This document shows positions 8,901 to 17,523 of a DNA stretch of 64,000 bases, in pieces. A program made the translations under genes and the position numbers. Positions within the stretch are counted from its first letter, which is position 1, and every line of letters begins with the position of its first letter. This DNA is from Bdellovibrionales bacterium (GTDB taxonomy: Bacteria > Bdellovibrionota > Bdellovibrionia > Bdellovibrionales > UBA1609), in NCBI GenBank assembly GCA_016716765.1, contig JADJVA010000006.1, positions 62,001 through 126,000 of the forward strand, in the 5' to 3' direction. The notes under the pieces are model-generated. The model did not search any database. It was not told the origin of the DNA and saw only the letters and a program-made list of their open reading frames with translations.

Positions 8901-10067
8901 GTGAAAAAATATTCTTTGGTCATATTGCTTGCCTTTATTTTTTTTGGATATTCTCTTCGCCTTTTTGCTGCGGACGAAGCCGAAATCATCTTGAGCTTGG
9001 GCAAAGGTCAGGTGAAGATTCAAATTTATGGTCTAGAGATTTCCGCTGATTTAAAAGAAGCTTTGGAAAGAGAATTGGAGCAGGATCGACAGCTGTCCGA
9101 CCGTGTGATCTCCTCGGCTGTCACTGAAGTCAAACTGCAGGGAGATGTATTGGAATCCATAAAGGATAAATTGAAATCCGGCGAGCCCGAACAGTCTATT
9201 GAGGAGATAACAAATCTTGTGCATCTTCAGTTGAATGGGGGCAGTCCTGTTGTCCCTGGAGCAGGGGAAGATGCGGGACAAGAAAATCGGCGAGTCGTTG
9301 TTGGAGGCAAGTTTGAGCTAGCTCAAGGAGAATCCTTAGAAGAATTGGTTATACTTGGTGGGCAGGCCGAAATCAGGGGGAAAGTGGCGCGCCTCACCGT
9401 GAAGGGTGGGCAGGTGCGGATTCATTCTTCAGCTGAGATAACTGAAGAGCTTGATAATCTTGGTGGAGACCTTCAGATTCATCCAGGAGCAAAGGTGCAC
9501 CATGGGCCCTCTCAGGTATTTAGTCCCTTTCATCGTTCTTTTGATTTGTTCTTAAACTCTGCGAATGAGTTCAATCTTTTTGACTTGGTTGGTAGCTCAG
9601 TTTTTTTATGGGGATTTCGATTTTTCAAAATATTTTTTCTTTTGTGTGTTGGTCTTTTGGTTGTCCGGCTAGCCCCCGATCTTTTCCTCGAGGTTCAGCG
9701 GAACATTCGGGAAGATTTTTTTGGAGCTGGATTGGCCGGTTTTTTGTACTTAGTGGCCTATCTTCCGGTCGCTCTTTTTTTGGTTGTGACTGTTTTTGGC
9801 ATTTCGCTATTGCCAGTCCAATTTTTATTGACGGGCTACCTCTCCGTCATGGGCTGTGTTGCTGCAATGCAGGTGATCGTCAATAAGCTAGGATTTTTCA
9901 GGGAACGACACGAGCTGATCATTGTGAGTCTTGGTATTCTTATTTTTGAAATCTTTGGATGGATTCCCTATATTGGGGCCTTGGCCCATGTTGGTATCAC
10001 TGTGCTGGGGATCGGCGCGAGCTTTTTGGTTCTGTGGGACCGAGTTCGAAGGAGGAAGGTGGTTTGA
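8901..10067 (+). CDS. Membrane protein with a bactofilin-like beta-solenoid domain
   Basis: 388 residues from GTG 8901, 3 bp after the previous stop. A signal peptide or signal anchor covers residues 1-23 (ending LFAADE). A Glu/Lys-rich linker follows. Residues 133-200 show a short right-handed repeat (ELVILGGQAEIRGKVARL, TVKGGQVRIHSSAEI, NLGGDLQIHPGAKV) of the polymer-forming bactofilin type. The last 160 residues hold three to four hydrophobic segments ending in a basic tail (RVRRRKVV). In other bacteria such proteins form a membrane-linked outer-face scaffold. Here the repeat would face the periplasm if the signal peptide is used, unlike cytoplasmic bactofilins. Function beyond this is not known. 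Confidence 0.75.
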   Translation: MKKYSLVILLAFIFFGYSLRLFAADEAEIILSLGKGQVKIQIYGLEISADLKEALERELEQDRQLSDRVISSAVTEVKLQGDVLESIKDKLKSGEPEQSIEEITNLVHLQLNGGSPVVPGAGEDAGQENRRVVVGGKFELAQGESLEELVILGGQAEIRGKVARLTVKGGQVRIHSSAEITEELDNLGGDLQIHPGAKVHHGPSQVFSPFHRSFDLFLNSANEFNLFDLVGSSVFLWGFRFFKIFFLLCVGLLVVRLAPDLFLEVQRNIREDFFGAGLAGFLYLVAYLPVALFLVVTVFGISLLPVQFLLTGYLSVMGCVAAMQVIVNKLGFFRERHELIIVSLGILIFEIFGWIPYIGALAHVGITVLGIGASFLVLWDRVRRRKVV

Positions 10068-10260
10068 TGAGGGGTCATTATTTTGACTGATCAATTAGAA
10101 AATGACGTTTTTTTGGCCGATTGGCATTCGAATGACTGCTGTGGTCTGGGAGCAGAATGAGGATTGAAGAAAATCTACAAAGAACTCCGCCATCCGGACA
10201 ACGAGTCGGTCGAGTTCAGACAGGTCTAGTCCAGTTTCTTTTAAGAAAAGTCAATTCGAT

Positions 10261-10464
10261 TTAGTGGACGAAATGGTCCATTGTTCTGGTCGTTACGCCA
10301 CATTTTGGACATTCAGCATTTTCCACCAAGCTCTGAGCATCCGGCTTGAACAGAACATGGATAGTGAGGTCTGTCTCGCACAGGGGGCATTGATTTTGTA
10401 TCTCAATGAACAATCGATGGCGCTCAGGGCATTGACTGTTAATTCTTGTCTGATCTAAATTCAT
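10261..10464 (-). CDS. Small zinc-ribbon protein
   Basis: 67 residues with CPLC (residues 26-29) and CPKCG (residues 52-56), two CxxC knuckles expected to bind one zinc. An extra CPERH near residue 12 may contribute. I chose the ATG at 10464 because GGAG lies 8 bases upstream; a longer in-frame start at 10503 has no such site. The neighbour across the gap encodes a larger protein that also begins with a zinc ribbon, and the two are divergent, so they may share a control region. Function unknown; small zinc ribbons usually act in protein or nucleic-acid contacts. Confidence 0.6.
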   Translation of the reverse strand: MNLDQTRINSQCPERHRLFIEIQNQCPLCETDLTIHVLFKPDAQSLVENAECPKCGVTTRTMDHFVH

Positions 10465-10555
10465 GTTGTTATCTCCAATGGAATTGATTGGTTTCATATG
10501 CAAGAATGGCTCACCAACAAAAGTCGAGTCCTTAGGTTTGAAAGTTTGAATATCA

Positions 10556-11704
10556 ATGCATTTTTTAGAAAATTGTCCCCAGTGTGGAAGTTCCAGTTTG
10601 GATCAAGACAATCCCTTCGGGAAGATTGAGTGCCAGAATTGTTCTTGGATCGCAGATGCGAGGGAATTCTCCAGGAAGCCTCATAGGAATTGGTCCAAAA
10701 CTGTTCAAAGGTGTCTATTTGGTCTGTTTTTGGGCTTCACCCTGTTCTTTGGTGTTCAACTCGTCCTGTGGCAGAAATTCAGCATTGAGGCTTCTTGGTT
10801 GATTCTGAAGCGTGCAATGGGCCAGGCCACAATTGAGGACTGGCTCAGCATGGGGGCTATTTGTAACTCTCTTGAGAAATTTGATTGTTCGGTCGATGCC
10901 TTTTCTGAAGTCGTGCAGCGCCAACCACGTCAACGCGCAGCTCTAGCAAATCTGGCTATCGCCCACTGTCAACTTGGAAGGTGGAATGAATCTAGAAAGT
11001 ATTTTGAAGCTTATTTTTCGCTGGGGGGAGAAGCTTATGACGCCATGTTTTGGTATGCCCGCTCCCTTATTCATTTGGGAGAAAGGGAAAGAGGAATAGA
11101 GTGGTACTACAAAACTTTGACAAAGAACCCGGATTATCTTGAAGCCCTCACGGAGCTTGTGGATCAGTTGGTGAGCATGGAGAGGACCGAAGAAGCTCTT
11201 GCTCTCATCGGACATCATGAAGATGGGCACCCAGAAAAGGATGTTTTTTGGGGACAGAAAGTAATGAGCATAAATTCCTTTTTGCAGAGTCAAGAAAGCA
11301 GAAAGGATCGTACTTCGGCTGTGGAATTTCTAGCTCCCTCATTGAACGGAGATCAATATTACCTCCCTTTGTGGCTGGCGGAAAAAGAGCTTGTTAAGTT
11401 TGTGCTCGTCGATGAATCTCAGCCTGATTTGATCCTCCCGCGGTCAACGATTGATGCACAACTGATTCGTGAGGTTTTGACGAAGCGCAAGCTTCGTGAT
11501 TTTAGTGAAATTGAGCGGTTGGAAATTCCTCGCTTGAGGATCGGTCCATGGTGGATGAATAATGTCGCGGTATCGCTTTGTGATGAATGTGAAATGAGAG
11601 TGGGCCGGCAGATGTTGGATTATCTTAAAATGAAAGAATGGGTAAAATTCGGAGTTGAGTTTTTATCTTTCTCTAATGATGAGAGTGAATCTAAGGGCAA
11701 GTAG
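10556..11704 (+). CDS. Zinc-ribbon, membrane-anchored TPR protein with a retropepsin-like tail
   Basis: 382 residues. The start has two CxxC pairs (CPQC at 7-10, CQNC about 26-29), a zinc ribbon. A transmembrane helix (CLFGLFLGFTLFFGVQLVLW) spans residues 53-72. Tetratricopeptide repeats run from about 95 to 230 (for example AALANLAIAHCQLGRWNESRK split over the helix pair). Residues 270-375 look like a clan AA (retropepsin-like) aspartic protease fold: FVLVDESQPDLILP where active members have DTG(A/S), then RLRIGPWWMNNV and VGRQMLDYL near the flap and last strand. The catalytic Asp-Thr-Gly is DES, so it is probably non-catalytic. The topology (cytosolic ribbon, periplasmic TPR) is inferred. 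No clear ribosome binding site is present. Confidence 0.75.
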   Translation: MHFLENCPQCGSSSLDQDNPFGKIECQNCSWIADAREFSRKPHRNWSKTVQRCLFGLFLGFTLFFGVQLVLWQKFSIEASWLILKRAMGQATIEDWLSMGAICNSLEKFDCSVDAFSEVVQRQPRQRAALANLAIAHCQLGRWNESRKYFEAYFSLGGEAYDAMFWYARSLIHLGERERGIEWYYKTLTKNPDYLEALTELVDQLVSMERTEEALALIGHHEDGHPEKDVFWGQKVMSINSFLQSQESRKDRTSAVEFLAPSLNGDQYYLPLWLAEKELVKFVLVDESQPDLILPRSTIDAQLIREVLTKRKLRDFSEIERLEIPRLRIGPWWMNNVAVSLCDECEMRVGRQMLDYLKMKEWVKFGVEFLSFSNDESESKGK

Positions 11705-11778
11705 CCCGGCGGGCAAATGATTTAAAATTGGAGAAAAATTTGCGCAATAATTTGGACAATAAAAAAGGGGAGATTGCC

Positions 11779-12363
11779 ATGAAGGTGGTTGTTTTTGGGT
11801 TTGTATTTGTTTCTTTTTTATCTCTGGTATTTGTCAGAACGGGATACGCAGCCGAGCTTGAAGGTGTAAAAATGGAAGATAGCCTCAGCTTAGCTGAAAA
11901 AAAATTAAGTCTCAATGGGCTGGCCCTTCGTAAGGTTTCTAAATTTGGAATTCCTATTAAAGTTTATGTGGCAGGATTGTATCTAGAGGAAAAGAGCGAG
12001 GATGGCGACGAAGTCATTTCAGGCGATAAGAGCAAATTTCTTGAAATGGAATTTGTTCGCAATGTTGAGAAGGAACAAATCACAGAAGCTTGGTCTGAAG
12101 CCGTTTTTAAGGGTTGTATTGTTGACTGTGATGCCTACAAAGGGCCTTTAAAAGAGTTCAATAGCCTGATGGGTGAAATGAGAAAAGGGCAGCGCATGTC
12201 TTTAACTTTTTATCCGGACCGCCTGGAGGTTGATCAAAAGGGTCGAAATCCAAAAAAGGGTTCGATAGCAAGCAAATCATTTGCCAAAAATCTCTTGGCA
12301 ATCTTTATCGGTCCTAAGATGTTTAGCCAAGAGGTCAAAAATTCGCTTCTTGGGAAAAAGTAG
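11779..12363 (+). CDS. Exported chalcone isomerase-like protein
   Basis: 194 residues from ATG 11779, chosen because GGGGAG precedes it by about 6 bases and a signal peptide follows directly (hydrophobic FVFVSFLSLVFV, cleavage after GYAA). The mature part contains LNGLALRKVSKFGIPIKVYV and VAGLYLEEKS, then YPDRLEV-type strands, the pattern of the bacterial chalcone-isomerase-like family. Most bacterial members do not act on chalcones and may bind fatty acids or other hydrophobic ligands in the periplasm. The ligand here is unknown. A longer start at 11728 lacks support. Confidence 0.78.
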   Translation: MKVVVFGFVFVSFLSLVFVRTGYAAELEGVKMEDSLSLAEKKLSLNGLALRKVSKFGIPIKVYVAGLYLEEKSEDGDEVISGDKSKFLEMEFVRNVEKEQITEAWSEAVFKGCIVDCDAYKGPLKEFNSLMGEMRKGQRMSLTFYPDRLEVDQKGRNPKKGSIASKSFAKNLLAIFIGPKMFSQEVKNSLLGKK

Positions 12364-12399
12364 TTCGAGCTGGTTTATCTTTGCGATGAGAGAGCTTTT

Positions 12400-12924
12400 T
12401 TAATTCTCTAGGACCTGCAGGCGAAGTGGGGTTCTTTTCATTGCTTCAGAAATTAATGAGAGCGCAGATTTATCGTAGACTTTAAAAAAGTCTTCGTTGA
12501 ATTCGGCCAATTCAAAATCGAGTCCTTGGGAGTCAAATTCTGCAGAAAAAGTCACGAATCGTCCATCTTCTGAAACATCAATCTGAACATTTTTTCTTGA
12601 GTTCCCGCTCTTTACGCTGACCGATTGAGGACTCAAGTGTTCGCGTAACTGAACATTTGTCGAACGATAGGGTAACTCTAGCGTACAAGAATAGCTGAGT
12701 GAATTTTCTTCTCTCACAAGGACCTTGCCGCAGATCTTGTAATCAGTTGGAGTGAATCGAAAGCGTTTTAATTTCAAGTCAAGTGGGGTGTAAAGATTTT
12801 CTCCCTCCTGGGCAGAAAAAAAGGCCTTTTTCTTGAGGTTCGTGGTCTTTACTTTTACCGCGTAACTCATCAATGGAGCTAAAAGAGCAAAGCTCAAAAT
12901 TACGAATCCAAGCAGTTTCCTCAT
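12400..12924 (-). CDS. Hypothetical exported protein
   Basis: 174 residues from an ATG preceded by GAGGAGAG. Residues 1-22 are a signal peptide (LLGFVILSFALLAPLMSYA). The mature protein is Lys-rich at first, holds a single Cys pair (ICGKV, YSCTL) likely to form a disulphide, and is otherwise beta-rich with no recognised motif. It converges with the chalcone isomerase-like gene, whose stop lies 36 bp away. Function unknown; the signal peptide suggests a periplasmic or secreted protein. Confidence 0.7.
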   Translation of the reverse strand: MRKLLGFVILSFALLAPLMSYAVKVKTTNLKKKAFFSAQEGENLYTPLDLKLKRFRFTPTDYKICGKVLVREENSLSYSCTLELPYRSTNVQLREHLSPQSVSVKSGNSRKNVQIDVSEDGRFVTFSAEFDSQGLDFELAEFNEDFFKVYDKSALSLISEAMKRTPLRLQVLEN

Positions 12925-13170
12925 GGCACTCTCCTCAAAGTATGGCTGAACGATGACATCTAGAGCAAGGTCTATGCCGGTGCTTTAGAGGCTCTGAAGA
13001 TAATAAGGCGAGAGAGGAGCTCTATCTGCGGACATTAAGGGTCTTTGGGGTGACTATTTCCGGCAAAAATATCGACCGCTTCTTCTTCGAAGACCCTCCA
13101 CTTGCCACCACAGCAATTGCTGACTGGCATCCACATTGCTGTCTCAGACCCCTTTCGGCGAAAAGGTGAT

Positions 13171-13518
13171 TTATTTAATTTGTTCCCGAATTGAATTCAG
13201 GACGAAGTTTCCGCGCTTCCTCTCAAAATCTAGGGTGACTGGAGTTGCAATCACGTAGCCCAGCCAATCGGTTTTGGCCGCAGTCCGATACGGATTGCTC
13301 AGCGCTTCGATTTCTTCTCGACGCTCATGAAGGGAACGGACGACAAGATTTATCGCCTCAGACACTTCAATTGGGTGCCGAACTTGTTGAGCGAGATGAA
13401 ACACACAGGTCGAATTTGAGCTTCCTGCCTTCGCGAAAGAAGCCCCCAGGACGACAGAGGTAAACTTGAAAACGAGGAGTACCCGAAGCCAGAAGAATTT
13501 GTGCTCGAAGCAAGGCAT
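13171..13518 (-). CDS. Hypothetical exported protein downstream of the glycine-rich lipoprotein
   Basis: 115 residues from ATG 13518. The first ~31 residues form a signal peptide (FFWLRVLLVFKFTSVVLGASFA, cleavage near AKAG). The mature part is mostly helical with Arg/Glu-rich stretches (SLHERREEIEAL) and one Cys. The gene starts 26 bp after the stop of the large glycine-rich lipoprotein on the same strand, so the two probably share a transcript. A longer in-frame start at 13566 overlaps that gene. No family was recognised and there is no strong ribosome binding site, hence the modest confidence. Confidence 0.5.
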   Translation of the reverse strand: MPCFEHKFFWLRVLLVFKFTSVVLGASFAKAGSSNSTCVFHLAQQVRHPIEVSEAINLVVRSLHERREEIEALSNPYRTAAKTDWLGYVIATPVTLDFERKRGNFVLNSIREQIK

Positions 13519-13543
13519 TATCGTTTCATAAACGTCAACAGCA

Positions 13544-16300
13544 CTAATAGCAATGAGAACCAACACTGCTATTGATCATAGTTTGACTGCCTCCCGGCGA
13601 ACCGCTGGCACCATTGCTTTCAGAGCCTGTTCCGAATATCCCCCCTGTTACATCAGGAGTTCCGAAGCTGCCAGTACCCGAGCAGGCAAGTCCAAAGACA
13701 TGTCCGCCACCGCCACCGCCACCACCACGAGCGGTCCCGGCTCCTGTGGCATTTCCTCCGGGCCCACCAGGGGCATAAAGACTCAAGCTCGTCGCGAGGT
13801 CTTTTGTGCGGATGACGATCGTGCCGCCGCCGCCGCCGCCGCCAGAGTCATCGTTCGAGACAACCGTATTGCCTCCATTCGAACCGTCGGCTCGAACAAT
13901 CGATAGGCCGGTTCCGCTTGTGCGAAGGATTCGTTTTGCGTTGATAAGGACAGCTCCGCCGCCGGCTCCGCCCTGAGAGCTGGCCGCATTACCTGAACCG
14001 CCGCCACCACCAAAGAACACTCGAAAGCTTGGGTCACAGCCTCCTCCACAAAAGAGAGAGTCCAGACCTTGTCCGCCTTGACCCCCAAAGCTAGTGCCAG
14101 AGGCACTGCCCCCGTTTCCTCCCGGTGCTGCCCCGGCTCCGCCGCCGCCACCATACAAAGTCATAGCTCCCCCGGCATTGCCCACGTAGCTATTTGTATT
14201 GCTTTGGTTACCCAAATAGCCAATTCCAGTTTCGGAACTGGCGGTGTAAGTCCCACCTTGGAAGCCATTGCCAGAAGACGTGATAACAAAATTATTATTA
14301 CCGATATAGGAGAGTTCGTTTAAAACTCGAAAGGCAATCAGCCCTCCGCCAGCGACGGAAGTCGTCAGTCCCGCTGCATTCATCATAACAACCGAGCTAG
14401 TAGAATTGAGTGTCAGGTTATAAAAATTTGGCACGCGCTGAACAAAAATTCTGCAAACATCTGTTCCGTTTGTAACGCCAACGGACTGAAGGGCGGTGGA
14501 GGATAAGCCCGAGCCATTTAGCACAAGAGGGGCCCTCAAAGTGATAGAAGCGGGAGAGGAAGTTGCCGACGCCACTCGATTGAATCCGTAATTGCCCGGC
14601 CCAAGTTCGGGTCCGCATCCATTGGTTCCGGTATCTACGAGCACCATCCAAATGATTTCATCCCCAACTTCAAATTCTGGATTTGGAGTATTGATGGGCG
14701 AGGCGCCTAAACCTAGCGTGCGTCCATCAGCAGACACTGAGTGGACTTGTCTTTTGGCCATTAAAACTTTACCGCCGAGAACTGTTGTATCAGCGTCGGG
14801 GCTTGAAATACTGGATGTGATCGTGCGGCTGCCATCATCTCCAGTTCCAAATTCCTGAGCACCTGTACCTATATCGTGTACCTGCGCTGCAGTCCCTGGA
14901 ATGAATTTTTCACCCTGATCGAATGGGCATATAAAAGCGATATGATTGTAGACGCTCGCCTGGGGTAGATCCCGCATCAGAAAGGACTCGGCAAGTGGGC
15001 CACTAAGCCTAGCTGTTTCTGTAAAACCAAGAGCAGGAAGTTGGGAGCAATCGAAGCGGTCTCCTCCAACATGAAAATTGGAGCTAACTGGATCGAAGCG
15101 TTTGAATATTTTAACGCCAGCAATAGCTCCGGGACCAACAAAAACGCCAGGTAAAAACTTCCAGGAAATTTGTGAGGCGCTGATGTGAGACTGATAAAAA
15201 CTTGTGGCCTGAGTCGGTCCAAGATTGCTTTTTGCGTGTTGGAATGCGCGTTCAAAACCAAACAATGCGCTTGTCCAATCTCCCTGAAGCTCATAATGCA
15301 AAAGAGAGAGTTTGTTGACATAATCGATTCCAGATGTGCAGGCCGTCAGGTTCTTGTTGACTCCCCCGCCCAGGCGAGAGAAATGGCCTAAATTGGCTGT
15401 GCTTCCAAACCACTGGAGAGGTGTGCTGCCATCCCCAGTCAGCCAGGCCTTTTCCAAAGCAAGGCCGTCGGTCGCATCATAGCAGACGGCTTGAGTTGTG
15501 GCTCCCGGACCCGCAAACCCCAAAAATATTGTGCCAGCAGGGAAGAGTTCGTAAGGAGCCGAACCGTCATGATTTTTATCTCCATAAAAGATCGGAAACC
15601 GAGCGCGAATCATGCGATTGCTCGCCTGGAAGTCCGGATGGCTAAAATTGAGTCCAGAAAAAAGGATCTCTCCCGTCTCTCGAAGCCTATAGTCCACCGG
15701 AGTGGTTTGAAATAAATGTACCTTCATCCATCCACCGAGAACAAAAGAGCTATCCACAACCATCGGAGGTCTGTCCGATGGCGGTTTATATACTAGATCG
15801 AGCCATCCAGTAGGGCCTGTGCCGTCAGCTCGCAAATACCGAATTCCACCCTCCGCACTTTCTTCAGATGAAAAAATTGAATTTACGCTGATCTCAACAG
15901 CGTTGTCTCCGTTGACAATATTGATCCCTTTGTCGCCATAAGAGAAGGCAGTCTTTCCCGATAAGTCTTCTGACACAATTAGCACTTGAACGAGACGGCT
16001 CGGACCTGGATCAACGGGAAGTGCAAAAATAGCGGGAGGATATTCAGTCTGCCCATCTGGGAGACAATGACAAGATTCCCAGCCTCCCGTAATTAACCTC
16101 GGACCACCGTGAACGTTGATAGCCACTTTGACTATTTTTCCACCTGCATTTTTAGAACTTGGCTCCTGGCTATAAAGATCAGCCATCGAGAGACTGATCT
16201 TGGTGCTTCTTCCATTGTCGCGTGTGCAGCCCCAAGTGACCGATAATATGAATAGACCAATAACCAATGCTTTGGGACGAACAAAATTTGAGTTTTCCAT
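13544..16300 (-). CDS. Very large glycine-rich surface lipoprotein
   Basis: 918 residues from ATG 16300. The signal peptide is of the lipoprotein type (ALVIGLFILSVTWGC, lipobox Cys near residue 25). Residues 30-600 are Asp/Asn/Gly-rich globular sequence with scattered Cys pairs. Residues 670-900 are extremely Gly-rich blocks (GGGGGAGAAPGGNGGSASG, then SNDDSGGGGGGGTIVI) separated by beta-strand-like segments that read ILRTSGTG or VLINAKR. Such Gly-rich spacers with short hydrophobic strands are common in large exported surface proteins of Bdellovibrio-like and myxobacterial genomes. A surface or matrix role is inferred. The upstream in-frame extension to 16366 lacks a signal peptide and was not used. 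Confidence 0.75.
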   Translation of the reverse strand: MENSNFVRPKALVIGLFILSVTWGCTRDNGRSTKISLSMADLYSQEPSSKNAGGKIVKVAINVHGGPRLITGGWESCHCLPDGQTEYPPAIFALPVDPGPSRLVQVLIVSEDLSGKTAFSYGDKGINIVNGDNAVEISVNSIFSSEESAEGGIRYLRADGTGPTGWLDLVYKPPSDRPPMVVDSSFVLGGWMKVHLFQTTPVDYRLRETGEILFSGLNFSHPDFQASNRMIRARFPIFYGDKNHDGSAPYELFPAGTIFLGFAGPGATTQAVCYDATDGLALEKAWLTGDGSTPLQWFGSTANLGHFSRLGGGVNKNLTACTSGIDYVNKLSLLHYELQGDWTSALFGFERAFQHAKSNLGPTQATSFYQSHISASQISWKFLPGVFVGPGAIAGVKIFKRFDPVSSNFHVGGDRFDCSQLPALGFTETARLSGPLAESFLMRDLPQASVYNHIAFICPFDQGEKFIPGTAAQVHDIGTGAQEFGTGDDGSRTITSSISSPDADTTVLGGKVLMAKRQVHSVSADGRTLGLGASPINTPNPEFEVGDEIIWMVLVDTGTNGCGPELGPGNYGFNRVASATSSPASITLRAPLVLNGSGLSSTALQSVGVTNGTDVCRIFVQRVPNFYNLTLNSTSSVVMMNAAGLTTSVAGGGLIAFRVLNELSYIGNNNFVITSSGNGFQGGTYTASSETGIGYLGNQSNTNSYVGNAGGAMTLYGGGGGAGAAPGGNGGSASGTSFGGQGGQGLDSLFCGGGCDPSFRVFFGGGGGSGNAASSQGGAGGGAVLINAKRILRTSGTGLSIVRADGSNGGNTVVSNDDSGGGGGGGTIVIRTKDLATSLSLYAPGGPGGNATGAGTARGGGGGGGGHVFGLACSGTGSFGTPDVTGGIFGTGSESNGASGSPGGSQTMINSSVGSHCY

Positions 16301-16511
16301 GCCTAGATTATCGGTAGGCTTGGATTTCTTCCACAGAGGGCCACTCTGACTTAATTTGAGAATCAAATGATGACAGGGACTTGCTCTTCTTGATTTGAGA
16401 CTTATGAATAAAAAATCAATTTAGATTTTAGATTAATCCTACCAAAACACCAGCCTTCTCAAGAAGACTGGGTATTAGGTATTCAATCGAAGAAAAATAC
16501 CGCTTCCGAAT

Positions 16512-17144
16512 TTAAGCTTTTCGGGCAGCGTAATACTCGGTAAACAAACCGGAATCAAACTGGAAAGGAATATGCTCAAGCCCGGGCACGGCCTGCACGA
16601 TACCCACTTCCGCACCATTCTGATCCTCTTTTCTAAGAAAATCAGGAATTTCAAGGCGGGGAGCCTGCTTTGCGCGAAGATAAATCTGATTTTCACCAGC
16701 CTTCGTGTTTAAGCTCACTTTTGTTCCTGCTTTTAACACACAAGACCCAACGGTGAGGGGTTTGCCATCAACCAATATATGACCGTGGCTGACCAACTGG
16801 CGGGCTGATCGAATGCTGGGGGCAAAACCAAGACGAAAAACAACATTGTCGAGGCGACTTTCCAAGAGACCGGCCAGCTTTGATACCCAGTTGGTTCCTG
16901 AACCACGCTTTGAGTCGCGAATAAATCGACGCAGCTGTTTCTCGCGCAACTCGTAATTACAGCGGATCTTCTGTTTTTCTTCTAAACGAAGGGCAAAGTC
17001 AGAATACTTTCGGCGGCGATTGCCGTTTTGACCTGGGGGATATGGCCTTCTCTCAAGAGCCCCCGCTTTACCTAAACCAGGAAGTTCAACTCCCAAACGA
17101 CGCTGAATTCTATATCGCGCTACTTTGCCCACTTTTTTGCTCAT
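16512..17144 (-). CDS. rpsD: 30S ribosomal protein S4, zinc-free form
   Basis: 210 residues, the normal S4 length. The N-terminal ~95 residues form the 16S rRNA-binding part (RYRIQRRLGVELPGLG, ALERRPYPPGQNG), followed by the S4 fold (ESRLDNVVFRLGFAPSIRSA, SHGHILVDGKPL). The N-terminus has no CxxC knuckle, so this is the zinc-independent (C-minus) form. S4 is normally in the alpha operon with rpsM, rpsK, rpoA and rplQ; here it stands alone between a surface-protein gene and a lipoprotein gene. It may be a second copy or a relocated sole copy. S4 starts 30S assembly and in many bacteria represses its own mRNA. Confidence 0.95.
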   Translation of the reverse strand: MSKKVGKVARYRIQRRLGVELPGLGKAGALERRPYPPGQNGNRRRKYSDFALRLEEKQKIRCNYELREKQLRRFIRDSKRGSGTNWVSKLAGLLESRLDNVVFRLGFAPSIRSARQLVSHGHILVDGKPLTVGSCVLKAGTKVSLNTKAGENQIYLRAKQAPRLEIPDFLRKEDQNGAEVGIVQAVPGLEHIPFQFDSGLFTEYYAARKA

Positions 17145-17179
17145 TACCTAAACCTCTTCTTTGAGCGGTCCAATCGATT

Positions 17180-17201
17180 CATCCCTCTAACCAGAGGGAT
17201 G
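17180..17201 (-). promoter_or_regulatory. Hairpin in the rpsD leader
   Basis: catccctct and agagggatg form a perfect 9-bp stem around a 4-base loop, 35 bp upstream of the rpsD start. S4 represses its own mRNA in many bacteria by binding a leader structure, so a leader hairpin is of interest. The enterobacterial target is a larger pseudoknot and is not seen here. A chance hairpin cannot be excluded. Confidence 0.3.
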
Positions 17202-17431
17202 CATATACTAAGAAATTTCACAAACATCAATGCTCTTTTCCCATTTGGAATGAATGGCTTCCAACATGGAAGACCCAACATTCTTTTGGGTGAAAGACGA
17301 GAGACGGAGGCTAATGTGGAAGCTCTTGCGGGTCAACTCCTGAATTAAGACACGATATTTGAAACAAGCCTGTCTCAATGATCGACAAAATACCTCAATT
17401 TTAGGTGTTTTCTTGAAATATGAATTTTTTT

Positions 17432-17450
17432 TAACACAAAGTGTTATAAG
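17432..17450 (+). promoter_or_regulatory. Possible promoter/operator of the PA14 lipoprotein gene
   Basis: An inverted repeat taacac-aaa-gtgtta overlaps a TATAAG box, about 75-90 bp ahead of the lipoprotein start, downstream of an AT-rich tract. No convincing -35 box at standard spacing was found, so this is only a candidate. Confidence 0.25.
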
Positions 17451-17523
17451 ATAGACGAAATAAAGTAACCATCCAATTAATTAGCCAAAGAGAAGCTATT
17501 GGGAGGGTTACAGAGGAGACTCT

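Larger units (their letters stand above)
17145..17523. other. 379-bp divergent control region of rpsD and a lipoprotein gene
   Basis: This region lies between two divergently read genes and must contain both promoters. Near rpsD it holds a short perfect hairpin (17180-17201). Near the right-hand gene it holds a T-rich tract, an inverted repeat taacac-aaa-gtgtta (17432-17446) and a TATAAG box overlapping it at 17445-17450. GAGGAG at about 17512-17517 is the ribosome binding site of the lipoprotein gene. No frame looks coding. Confidence 0.5.

Noticed and set aside
13021..13170. Possible RNA gene in the gap before the small exported protein
   Set aside because: No cloverleaf, stable stem or terminator could be drawn by eye.
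13553..13906. 117-codon plus-strand frame opposite the glycine-rich gene
   Set aside because: Ala/Thr/Arg-rich shadow of Gly codons; the minus-strand gene explains the DNA.
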